NCBI GenBank assembly: GCA_013397935.1
Contig: VZRN01001114.1
Coordinates: 621,612 to 685,611 of the forward strand
Length of the DNA: 64,000 bases
From: Dasyornis broadbenti
Taxonomy: Eukaryota; Chordata; Aves; Passeriformes; Dasyornithidae
Reading direction: 5' to 3'
In this document: positions 14,001 to 25,462 of the stretch, in pieces
How the letters are laid out: every line of letters begins with the position of its first letter
How positions within the stretch are numbered: position 1 is the stretch's first letter
Notes under the pieces: generated by a model
Database searches by the model: none
Seen by the model: only the letters and a program-made list of their open reading frames with translations
Told to the model about the DNA's origin: nothing
Program-made: the position numbers and the translations under genes

Positions 14001-15049
14001 CAAGAAACTTTCAAGGTGGCTGGGTGAATCCCCCAAGGCCTCGCAGACCCACAGAGGTTACCAGACCCCACTCTAATCTGATGTCTCACTGCACAGTGCA
14101 CTGATGGCAGCAAACCACTCTGCAAGCCTCCACTGCAATCCACCAGCTTTGGTGTGGGTAAAGCTTGCCACTATGTGCAGGCTGCACTAACAGGTTGGGC
14201 TCTCTCTCACCCTCTCCATCACAGCCCTGTCCTGAAGCAGCTGCTCCCCCAGGGGAGCTGGCATGGCACAGCAGGGCACAGCTGCGGTGCGACAGCCCAT
14301 GTCAGGGCACACAAGACACACACCCAGCACCAACAAACCACTCCCACGCTTCAGCAGCAGGTCTCACTTCCAGGACATTCTTAACACAGTGCTGACATCT
14401 ACTCGGCCCACCCCAATAAAAATGTTTGTTGGTTATGTGGACTAAACACAGGGAATTCACTGCGTTAAGAAACAAGATCTGCTGCAGCTTTCCCCTCCTC
14501 TGTTCAAAAGACTCATGGGTAATTTACTTCATCAGAAACGAGATTTTCATTTTAAAGTTTTGCCTAGATAATAGTAATAAATAGCAGAATCTAACAAAGA
14601 AAAAATTTGGAGCTAAATCGACTTGACAGTGCTCTGGAGAGCTCCTAAGGGTTTTTTAAGCATCCATATAGAATTCCTCTTATGACCAGGACAGACTTCT
14701 GCAGAGAAGACAGATTTGGCATCTGTCTTTTCCCAGAGATTGGTCTACAAAATCCTATCTTAAGAGACCATGAAACCACTGCCAGGCACAGTTAAAGGAA
14801 AAAGAAGGGAGGTGAAAGAAAAGGAAAAAGACCAACCTCCTTTTACTTTTCCAGTCCCTCCACAACTTTCTGGCAGCAGCAAGGGCGCTGCGGCAGAGCC
14901 AGGCAGGCTCCCTCCACCTCGTTCTCTCACTGCCCCCTGAACCACACCGTCCCAGTATGCCCCAAGAACCCACCTCACACTGCCACTGTGTGTTCATCCT
15001 AAGGCAAAAACCCATCAAATTTAATACTTAACTAATTACTGTGGCAGTT

Positions 15050-15420
15050 TAATAGCTACTCCACCATCGAGAACATTGTACTAACAGCATTTCTATAAAA
15101 TTAAAGTATATTGTACCTCATTAGCCAAGGGTGTTCCTGCAGCACAGTTATACTAGCGGAAACAAGAATCGGTGTTCTACCCAACCTTTTTAAATCAGTC
15201 TATAAGAAAAGTTTTTTGTAATTGTATCCATAGAAATCCCTAATGATGAGCCAGATTTCACGAAGGCTGTGACTTGGCTAATTTATACAATAGCTAGAGA
15301 ACTTCAAAAGTTAACCCAAGCTAGTGACATTATTTAGTTCAGTGAAGCGGCTCATTTTAATTGGATTAAATTGTCATGGGGTTTTTTTTAATTTCATATT
15401 GAAACCCCAATTCATCATTT
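15050..15420. promoter_or_regulatory. AT-rich flank of the CpG island, candidate conserved element
   Basis: Just left of the CpG island lies about 370 bases of AT-rich sequence with several homeodomain-like words (TTAATTGG near 15356, ATTAAATTG near 15364) and isolated CpGs. Its position next to a promoter candidate is the main reason to list it. No gene or repeat is recognisable. Confidence 0.2.
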
Positions 15421-16227
15421 CCTAATATTTGCCCAAACACTGTATCAGTGTCATTTGAATACCCCTTCCGTCAAGATAATCTCAGCTCCACAGATGGAAA
15501 AGACCAAAACCCTCTGGCCGGCCCTCGCCGGCTCCTGCCGCGAAAGGGTGGGAGCGTTCGCCGGAGAGAGGCTTTCCCAGAGGTACAAATCCCGGCAACA
15601 GAGCTAATTGCATTAAGCAGAGGGTCCGGTTAGCGAATACACTGGTGGCGCGGAAAAAGTGTAAACAGCGGCATTATCCCGAGCACCTCGCGGGGAGCCC
15701 GTGGGGAAGGGCCGGCCGGGTCCGCAGCAGGCTCGGGCTCCGCGGAGCCGGGGGATGGCCGGGAGGCGTGCAGCGCTGCGCACCCGGGCACAGAGAGGCG
15801 CAGCAGTGTGGCATGTCCGCGGGGTTTGGGAGGTCCTTGGCCGCGCAGCCAGGGGTAGTTGCTGCCTTTTCACTTTTTTTGCAACGGACCGGGAAGCGCG
15901 GATTTTGCAAGGAAACGCTCCCGCCTCACCGCCCGGAGAGCCGGCGATGTTCTGGGGCGGCCGCTCGGACACGGGGCGGCCCGGCGGATGCCGGCGCTGG
16001 TCCGGGATGAGTACAAACTCCCATTCCCGCACCCAGCCCCGTGCCACCGCCGCTCGGGCGCGCCACGGCCGCCGGGCAGCCGCCCCTCCTCCGGGGAGGC
16101 AGGGAAAGAGGCACCGGGGGGGCTCCGGGGCCGGCTGGCGGCTGGGTCGTCGCGGCAAACTTCGGCTGAGGTTCGCTGGAGGGCGGCAGGGCGCTCCGCT
16201 CTGGCAGGGTGGTCCGTTCGGCTTCGT

Positions 16228-16258
16228 GGGGTTTGTTTTGGGGGTTTTTTTGGGGGGG
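16228..16258 (+). other. G-run / T-run tract in the CpG island
   Basis: Runs of 4, 5 and 7 G are separated by T-rich spacers of 8 and 7 bases, followed by a polypyrimidine stretch. It nearly meets the four-run G-quadruplex rule (one spacer is one base too long and the last run would have to split). It lies about 115 bases before the assembly gap and may have contributed to difficult sequencing. Confidence 0.5.
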
Positions 16259-16371
16259 TCTCTTTTTTTTCTTGTTGGGTGGGACAGATTGCTTCCTGCC
16301 TTCTGCAGAGCGCTCCGCTATCAACAGATGCCCCCCGCCGAACCAGCCCAGTGCCCGGCGGGCGGCGATGC

Positions 16372-17098
16372 NNNNNNNNNNNNNNNNNNNNNNNNNNNNN
16401 NNNNNNNNNNNNNNNNNNNNNNNNNNNNNNNNNNNNNNNNNNNNNNNNNNNNNNNNNNNNNNNNNNNNNNNNNNNNNNNNNNNNNNNNNNNNNNNNNNNN
16501 NNNNNNNNNNNNNNNNNNNNNNNNNNNNNNNNNNNNNNNNNNNNNNNNNNNNNNNNNNNNNNNNNNNNNNNNNNNNNNNNNNNNNNNNNNNNNNNNNNNN
16601 NNNNNNNNNNNNNNNNNNNNNNNNNNNNNNNNNNNNNNNNNNNNNNNNNNNNNNNNNNNNNNNNNNNNNNNNNNNNNNNNNNNNNNNNNNNNNNNNNNNN
16701 NNNNNNNNNNNNNNNNNNNNNNNNNNNNNNNNNNNNNNNNNNNNNNNNNNNNNNNNNNNNNNNNNNNNNNNNNNNNNNNNNNNNNNNNNNNNNNNNNNNN
16801 NNNNNNNNNNNNNNNNNNNNNNNNNNNNNNNNNNNNNNNNNNNNNNNNNNNNNNNNNNNNNNNNNNNNNNNNNNNNNNNNNNNNNNNNNNNNNNNNNNNN
16901 NNNNNNNNNNNNNNNNNNNNNNNNNNNNNNNNNNNNNNNNNNNNNNNNNNNNNNNNNNNNNNNNNNNNNNNNNNNNNNNNNNNNNNNNNNNNNNNNNNNN
17001 NNNNNNNNNNNNNNNNNNNNNNNNNNNNNNNNNNNNNNNNNNNNNNNNNNNNNNNNNNNNNNNNNNNNNNNNNNNNNNNNNNNNNNNNNNNNNNNNNN
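16372..17098. other. Assembly gap (727 N)
   Basis: An uninterrupted run of 727 N lies inside the CpG island. It hides the probable core promoter and first exon. All long frames crossing it are translations of unknown bases and must be ignored. Loss of GC-rich promoter DNA is a common fault in short-read bird assemblies. Confidence 0.99.
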
Positions 17099-19046
17099 CT
17101 CCGCGCCACCCTCCCCGGTCAGCTGCGGTGGCAGCTTCAAGTGTCGGAAAAAAGCAAAATGGAGGGGTCAAAAATCACGGGAACGGGGGCTATCCCAAAA
17201 ATGCTAGCTCATTATGAATCCCCACTTAGCTTTTTTGCCTCGGGATTCATTTTTTTAGACTTTTCGCCCTCAAAAAGAAGGCTAGAAACTTTTAGGGGCG
17301 AGGGGCAGCAAGTAGGAGAGGGCTGCGATTTGTAGCTAGTTATATGGATCCAGAAGCTACGTCTTCAAAATAAATATTGCAGGAATTGACAGCACCAAGA
17401 ATGTGTGCTCCATGTGAGAAACGAGGTTTACTCTCCTGTTAAGATTTAAAAATTTAATAATAGGGGTCAAAGACAATAAAGCAAAAGTAGCAGCGTCGGG
17501 TGGTTGGCATTCAGCCAAAAAACACACTTGCCATGGACGGGGATACCCTTCACATACCCTTCTTACTGCATTACACAGCTATATTTTCACAGCAAGGCTA
17601 CCTTTGTAAAAATTAAAATTTACACATAATATCCATTTTAGTATTTGTGAAAAGCCAATATTACGATATGTATTTATGACACTCCAGAAACCAAAATAAG
17701 AAGTCTTGCTACGACTAGTCTATGGTATTTCTAAGCTGGGGGAAATGGTAGTTTTGCAGAGCTTAGGAAGGAGCCTCAGCCCGATCCACTTGCCTATGCC
17801 AGCATGTTTCCACCACTGAACGTGTACATACATTACATCAGTCGTTGGACATGGGCATGGAGCAATAACCAGGAAAGCAAAATATATCAGTCTCACTTGC
17901 CAAGTACCACTGGTGATTTAAGTCAGAAGGTAGCAAATAGCATTTTATAGCCTTAATCAAATAGTCATGAGGACCATAATGGTCTCTTTTGTTTGAGCAG
18001 AATCTATCCTTCTCAGAGGACCCTGGCCCCAGAGGGGGCAAGAAGAGCCCAGGGAGATACCCTGGGCAGATGACATGTTTTTCCCAGGCAGATATTTTTC
18101 TATGCCATTACTTTGCTTACCCTGTGCGCTGTGAAGGACTTTGGCCAATGGGTGGTGTTGAGATCCCAACCACCTCCTGTTCCCGATCTGGTTGCCTTCC
18201 TATCAAAACAGGCATGCCATGTAAGAAAATAAAATAATCTGGCACAAGCAGCCTCTCACCCCACTTGTCACTTTCCCAGCCTCTCCCAGGCAAGCTCATC
18301 CCTGGTGATCCCTGTGCAGTGTGGGCGTGGTGGCTGATTCTGTGCTGGGGAACGGCAGGACCCTTGTCCCCAGAGAGGGGGCCGGCCATGCCTGGAGTGC
18401 TCTTACTGTGTGCGACCCACTCCTAGGAACGTGATACCTCTCAACAGTTACCACACTTGCTATTTCTAGATCCACTTTCCAGACATGCCATGTCATTGAT
18501 TTTTAGGCTGCATTCCCCACTGAAATCCTACCAGATTTTCAATGGTCTGCTCCTTGTTGGTGTCACACACACAGATTGTTTAATGTATTTCTTCCATTAA
18601 ACAGATTGTTTGCTATAATCTTTCTCCTTCAAAGTATGTTGCAAATACTTAAGACCTCATTCTGTGTATCCTCTTCCTTTGTAGGCAGCCGGATTTCAAT
18701 TCAACTAAGCAACAATTTCAGCACTATTTGATGTGGGTGAGTGAAGTATAATGAAGAAAAGTGAGTAATACTTCGTTTGGGCAAAATCTGCAGGACCTCA
18801 CATAGGCATGGGGTCTTACAGGCAGCCCAGTCTGCAAGGAGGGGAGAGATGAAGAGGTTGCAACTTGCCCCCAGTCAAGGCGGAAAGCAGAAAAAGCATT
18901 CCTTAACAGTAGGAAAACAGAACGCCACATTAGAAACAAGTAACATGAAAGAGCAAATGTGAAGACAGAGACACTGCATACAGGAAGCATCCTGAGGGTT
19001 ATCAGATACCAAAGGGCAGGTGATTTACTACAGTAGGGTATTTTTT

Positions 19047-19086
19047 TTTTTTAGCATTCTTTAACATTTTTTAGCATTCTTTAACA
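19047..19086. repeat. Perfect 20-base tandem duplication
   Basis: The unit TTTTTTAGCATTCTTTAACA occurs twice head-to-tail without mismatch (19047-19066 and 19067-19086), next to a run of 12 T at 19041-19052. The perfect identity suggests a recent slippage or duplication event. Confidence 0.9.
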
Positions 19087-22000
19087 GGCAAGTCTTTGAC
19101 ATATAAGCCAAGCTCAGCTTTACCTCCGTGTTACAATCCATGATTATCAGGGTTTTACAATACTTGGCAGACTCTATCAAAGATCAAAATATCCGTAACA
19201 AGCAAAGAGAAGGCCTTCCTCAGGCAAAGACGATAGCAGCAAATGGGCTTCTCATGGACCACCAGTCTACTTATGGGCAGTGCCCTTGAAGGATCTGGGG
19301 CTAAGACCTGCAAAACCTCCAAATGCTTACACAAATCCTGAAGCTTCTGTGGGGACGATATCTGATGCCTAACATGAAGATAAACACACACATTAATGCT
19401 AGAAGGAGCAGAACTAAAGACCAGAAACCAGACAGGTGATTTGAAAAGATAGAAATGAGCATGAGGATTAAAGAACAGAAAACAAATAACCTTTGTAGTT
19501 CAAAGAAATAAAATATTGTCTTGGGTCCCACTTACTCCCTCCCCACACTCCTGAGCCTTCTGGCTGGGAGAACCGCACAGTACTAAGAGCATTTCTACAC
19601 ATGGTCCCATGGAGAAGCAGCTGCAGGCCTGGGCATTTCTTATGCAGACAGACAGTGTTCACTGTTGCCTTTTGTGTCAGCCTGAGTCCCCCTAGCTCTC
19701 CAATCGACACAGGCCACCCAATCACCACACCAACACTGAGTCCAACCAGGCAGGAGTGGGATTCAGGTGGGATTAAGAGACAAACTTCACCAAAGACCAT
19801 TTTTTTTTCAAAATGTGTTATATGCTGGAAGGATGCAAGAGGACCTCACGTGTAGTATGTGTTGTGTGGTTATCAACTACAGAAAAGACCTGAATGTCCA
19901 CCAAATTTGGAATTCAGTTTGGGGTCTCTCCTAAAGGGAGAGTTACTGGAATTTTAGGGAAGCGTTGTGGTTAGAAATACATGAGAACTGTGCAAAAAGC
20001 ACGTTGGGAAATCTTGGGAAAAAGTTTTCCAGCCTATGGCTGCCAAGGCACCATTAAGGATAAGTGTGCATCACAATTTTTGGAGATCTTCCCAAGCATT
20101 CCTTTTTGCATGGCCAGAACTGCAGGTGACTTGCAACCAGCAAGGCTAAGGAAAGAGATCTACATGGGGAAGAGAGTTCCTAATCATGCCATTTCTCCAT
20201 TAAGATTTGTTCAAGAATACAAGTTGTGGTTGAGAGCGCTTGGCCCAAAGCACAACCCTGAGCCTCACACTGGAGTAGGCGACAAGGTGGTGTTGGCCAG
20301 AGCTGTTTGCTATGTAAATGATTGATGGTTGTATTTGCGTCCGGGATGGGATAGCCTTGGCATCACATTCAAAGATCATAAGAGGTGGCAAATTTTCCCA
20401 AATAACTTATTCAAAGAGGGACAGAACCTGTGAAAAGGAAAAAATACACATTATCAATGATCTGGGAAAAACTTGCTAAAATGTGTTGGAAGGACAGTTT
20501 AAAAAGATTTATTACCACATCACCAAACTCCCAAATTTTATGCTTCTAATTTAAGAACAATAGAACTGCTCATCTCTTCTATAAAAATGTCTCACTAAAT
20601 ATTTGTAAGTGCTGTTGTGTTCATTTCTGTGTTATAATCTGAGTTCAGGGATGTGGTAGGATGGGACTGGTACTCATGGGGTCATTGAACCACAGGAGAG
20701 GTGCCAGCAATTTCTGGTAACACATCAATGAATGATTCTTTTTTTCATCAGTTCTTAACAGTGTAATTACATGAACATGCGTCCTTCCTCAACAGGCTGT
20801 TGTTCCAAAGGGTAGCTCTTGTAAGCATTCCCAAAATACCCTGGGACATGCTTGCTTCTCTTTGATCCAGAGGCCACTTTTGCTATGCAGTTTCTGAATC
20901 ATAGATATATGCAGGTTATTAAATTTTTATTCTATCAATGGCTTTATTTTCGTTAGATATGAAGTACAAAATATGTCTGCACAAAACCAGGCATCCCTGA
21001 TAGCTGAAACAACAGCACAGCAGGAGCTAAAGGCATCGCTGAGCAACCAGTGCTTGTTGTGTCTGCTGTGGCACCACTGGGGCCACACAGCTGGACTCTC
21101 TGGGGTTTATAAGGTGGTTTATAGTGCTGGGCTTTCTATGAATGCAGCAGAAAATCTGAGCTTGGCCAGCAAAAACTGACAACAGAAACGTGCAGCTGAC
21201 AAAACATTTTTTTGGTTCGTTTTTCAGGGACAAGTATAGTGGTAGGGAGACGTAATAAGAAAATAAAAGGCTGGCATTATAGGCAGAGCACAAGCAGTAG
21301 CCTCCTACTGCTACTGGGTTGGGTGAAACAGTCCAGAAGTAGCCTGCAAATGGGGCTGGTTGGTGTTTGTCACTGTGCAACAAAAGGAGTGAGTATCAAT
21401 GCAAAGAGACATGCACCCAGGCTGGGGGCTTCGCTCCAGTGAGGGGATGCAGAGGCAGATATGCAGGGCAGCAGGGAGATCTGGAGTCAGCTGTGCTTCT
21501 CTGTGCTTTCCGGAAGAGTTACTCTCAGAAAGTTGCAACCCCTGCCTAGAGGGGAACATCTGAACCAGTCACTCATCCAGATTCAAAGATGGCCTTTACA
21601 CCTGGCAATAAAGTCCAGCTTTGGCAGCACTCCTGGAGTAGGGCTCATCCCCTGCTACTCCGCAGCTGGCTGAATCTTTTAAATGTAAAATACAGTGCCT
21701 CAAGTGCCTTGCTGATTTAAGAATCTCTTTTCCAGGGGAGATGCCTACCAAGAACCATAAGTAAAGTGAATGACACAATGCTGACAGCTAGAATTACCAA
21801 AAAATTATGAAACTTGGCCAAAACCCACTTCTGTCTTGGGTACAGAAGCTTTGTCTTTGGATGTTAACTGCTGTAAGAAACTCAGTGTCACTTTGTGCTC
21901 GCCTGCTGAACAGGATAAAATTTACCACTCTGGCAATTCTAGCCAAGGCTATTGCCCCTTTTTTTTTATTAGGACAAAATGTACCTTTAAAATAGGAAAA

Positions 22001-24618
22001 ATATTTCTTTATCTCTGAAAGTTTCATTTAGAGCCATGGCTCAATATTTGCCTGAGACATTTGCATACCTGAAAGTGTCTCATATGTGATGATCTCTGCA
22101 AATGAAATGCATTGTTGATTTAGTTTATTATCCCAAAAGATGATATCGTGGCTAAGGTTTGTATGCAGTACATCAGGAGAAAAATACAGAAGGGTTGAAT
22201 TGAAATAGATTTTAATACTGCCGGGTATACTGCTCAAGTTAATGAAAGTCAGACATACATTTGGCTGCTGTTGCTAACTGAATAATACAAGTAATAACAG
22301 AGGCATCTATTCAATTCCTGATGAACATGAGTAATTTCCATTATCTTAAAATGTGTGGGAGTTATGAATTAGAGTTGAAATGATTGCCCAACGCTTTTTC
22401 ATTATTATATCTTGTTGTCAGTTGCTTATACATTTGCCAAAGTTTAATGCATCAAGCTGAAATTTCCTATACTGGGTATCAACCTCCAGCTGACTTAATT
22501 TGTTTCATTTTATTTTTGTTCTGCAAGTTTTATCAAGAATGGTGCATCTGTTTCCAAGAGCAAGGTTAGGAGAAAATATGTTATTTTGTCTATGGTAATC
22601 CAAATTCCCTCCAATATTTCCCTGAGAAGATGTTTTACCTCCATGCATGGAAGGAAGGCACAAAAATTTGGCAAAAGGAGTCAACCAAACATCAGAAATT
22701 TTCTTTTCGACACATTTGGGAAACTATTCCCAACTTTGGACCATGTCTAAGCATTACTGTCCTTGCAGTTTGTACATGCTCAGTAGAGACTTGTTAAATT
22801 CTCACATCTAAAAATCCCATCTAGGCCAGACATGTTTCAGCTCAGAGCCACAGAAATCTTTCTGTGCTTGGTCTCCAAATAAAAGGGCTGGCTAATAGAG
22901 TTCCTCTTGGCACTTGTGAGACAAGGTCTGCTGTGTATGCCTGTGCAGCAAGGGGGAAGAAAGGGGAATTTGATTTACTCATGGAGGAATAAAGAGAGGA
23001 TCAGTGGCTGTAAGAGTTGGAGACTGAAGAAGAGGACGATATGGGGAGAGAGAAGAACAGGAGCGAGGGTGGAGGGAGACATTGGCACAGAGGTGCAAAT
23101 GCCAGGACATCCGACCCATGGTAGGTAATACCCATGGGGTCAGCAGGGGAGGAAAGCAGGACCATGCAGTGTCTGGGGTGGTTGCAGGGAGAAGGAGAAG
23201 GATACAGTCCTGACCAAAACATGATACCTGTCCATCATTGAGCAACTGTGTTCTCGTCCAGACCTTTAAATTACACCACCAGACATAAGGCACCATCTTC
23301 CTTTGCTGTCAGCAAATAGGAAAGGGAAGATGTCTGTCAGCCCCAACGCTCTGCATTGGCTAATCAGTATAACTAATAGGCTTTTTAGTGAGATAGAATG
23401 TTGTCAGTAAGATCCATGCAGCGTTTTGTTGTAGACGTTTAAAGCTTAATGACACAGACAACTATAATTAAAGATGGTATAATAAAGCATTAATTGCAAG
23501 GACAACCTTAATTTTGATGTTTCTCAACTCCAAGCACTTTGTTTTATAGCTTAAATGTTTTTATAGCAAAGGTTTTTTTAATGTTTTTCTTAATATATAA
23601 TGCCCAATGTGTCCCACTTAACTAATTTCTGTAGTCTGGCCCTGAAGATCCGTACCCATATGAGAAATGCTTGCACACATGAAAAAATCCCCAGAATTAG
23701 CTGGCACCACTTATCACCACCTAACTTATGGGAGTAAACAGATCCTGAAATACTTGCCCATTTAATTCACTGAACGTGCTAAATTCAGTCCAGATTTGTG
23801 TGTAATGAATGAAAGTATTTTAAAACAGTATCTGCTACTTCTTGCCTGCTCCTACTTTATTGTTCAGATATAAATATATATTTACATAAACATATATTCC
23901 AACAGCAAGTGAGTATCTGTCTATGTAAAACCTTACCACAGCTATCTGGGATTTTCGCATTTCTGTTTCTCTCTTTGTTGGTGTTGCTTTTACCTTCTCA
24001 GGATGGAACTGGATCCGGAGCCAAAGGAATGAAATAAAAATGTGTTCAGGTTATGCATGTTTCAGCATATTTATTCCAGTTTCAGGATATACATCCTGTG
24101 AGCATCAAAACAAATTAGTCTACAGTACAAGGAGCGTCTATGGTCTGGCTGTTTTCAAAAGAAAATTCAGCTGGACTTTTCGTGCTAGAGAAAAAGCTTC
24201 ATTTTCCTGCAGCAAGCTTTTATTTTTTGAGTCTAATTGCAAACTCCTCAGGTATGTAGAAACGGCTACTTATTAGGGGTGAAATGAAATAATAACCACT
24301 GTCCCTCAGAGCTTGTAGAACCATCTCCAGGGGAAATCTAGTACCCAGGTGAAAAGGACCACCACCTACTGCCATGAGATGATGCTGTGTGGGGCTTCCC
24401 CTGGCTGAGGTATCCCTCATTTCAGGTTTCTTAAATCAAAGTGTAGTTAGTACACGTGTTCTCATTAATGACCAGCTTTCTAATGACAGTAAAATGGCAA
24501 TTATGCAGGGCTGCAAGCAAAGGACAGATGCTGAATGAGAGAAAATGAGTTCAAACCACGTGATTAAATAGTGGTAGGTTTAAGGTCTTAATTCACCTCT
24601 CCCCCTGTGTGAAGCAGG

Positions 24619-24692
24619 AATAACTCATTTGTAGTCGGTGAAGCTACAGAGACGTAAAACAGCATTGGAGGAGAATCAGGCCATTGTTCTCT
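24619..24692 (+). repeat. Probable ancient amniote interspersed repeat
   Basis: The stretch has the order of words that I associate with an old amniote repeat: a TAGTC-GTGAAGCTACA block, then GTAAAAC, then GAGGAGAATCAGGCC, resembling family copies that read AGTCAATGGAGTTACA ... GTAAAAC ... GAGAATCAGGCC. The exact family (MIR1_Amn-like SINE or an old CR1/L3 tail) cannot be fixed by eye. Divergence is high. Confidence 0.35.
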
Positions 24693-25462
24693 GCAAAACT
24701 CACTGATAAGACATTAATTACTAAAGAGAAAATACCAGCAAAGTATTTGAAATGGTTTGCAGAATTCAGGAGACAAACTCATTAAATTCCATGTCATACA
24801 AAGAATTAGTTCGAAATTTGTGAATGTGGAGAAGCAAAATGCTGCGCTACAGATAAATGGAAGATCATCTTGAAAGCCTTCTTCAGAAGGCCACTTGCTT
24901 TTGGAGCAGGAGCCAATGCCACACATTACATCCAGAGATGTGAAACAATTCCAGATAAAATAAATCACCCTGAACCTTGGTCCATCTCACATACTGAATC
25001 CCAGCCAACTGCAGTTGTTTAAGGTTTGTAGAAGTTCACTGGACTCTGTTTCCTGCCCAGCCTGTCTCCCCTTCCTCCCCTCCACTCATAGCTCTCATCT
25101 TAGGTCAAGCAAATCTTGGAAGCAGAAAAGTTAAACACCAGTCAGACAGCATCATGTGCGGTCTTTCTAAAAGAACACCCAGTTAAGGCACAAAAAAATC
25201 TCTGGGGAAAATCCCAACTCCAGGGATATGATAAAATCCAAGGAAAATTTTTCATTTGATCTCTCCGAGGCCAAGATTTTACCCTCATCCTCAGGATAAT
25301 CCCAATAGTTTTTCAGACTGTAATTGCTGAGATAGGGTGACCAAGGATTTGAAGATTCTGATGTCTTTTTGAACAAAAGCCCTGAGCCGTTAACTCTCGA
25401 TTAAATCCACCGTGGAGGAGATGAAGCATATCAGTACACAAGAAGGAGCAGCAGAGCAGTTA

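Larger units (their letters stand above)
1..15500. other. Non-coding block left of the CpG island
   Basis: No exon, RNA gene or long transposon could be supported here. Open frames are short, occur equally on both strands and resemble no protein I know. The block is CpG-poor and AT-leaning. It contains simple repeats (A-rich stretch near 2.1 kb, poly-A near 3.33 and 8.72 kb, GA-rich near 8.23 kb), a possible MIR-like fragment near 11.0 kb and several candidate regulatory clusters, listed separately. It could be intron or intergenic DNA; the sequence alone does not decide which. Confidence 0.6.
15520..17340. promoter_or_regulatory. CpG island, probable promoter (interrupted by gap)
   Basis: From about 15.52 kb the composition switches abruptly to GC-rich with dense CpG, including GGGCGG GC-boxes near 15.95-15.98 kb, and stays so up to the N gap. 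The right flank (17099 to about 17340) is GC-rich at first and then fades. This is the only such stretch of its size in the window and is typical of a vertebrate CpG-island promoter with a non-coding first exon. A YY1-like word (AAAATGGAGG, 17154-17163) lies just right of the gap, in the orientation usually seen just downstream of starts transcribed to the right; that is a weak hint for a + strand gene. Long open frames on both strands result from few stop codons in GC-rich DNA and from N. I cannot name the gene. Confidence 0.7.

Noticed and set aside
15613..16158. 181-codon - strand frame left of the gap
   Set aside because: Arg-, Pro- and Ala-rich text typical of CpG-island DNA read by chance; no family match and overlapping frames on the other strand.
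15701..17335. Very long open frames (up to 544 codons) on both strands across the CpG island
   Set aside because: They are mostly translations of N, and the real parts are GC-rich low-stop sequence open on both strands with no domain resemblance.
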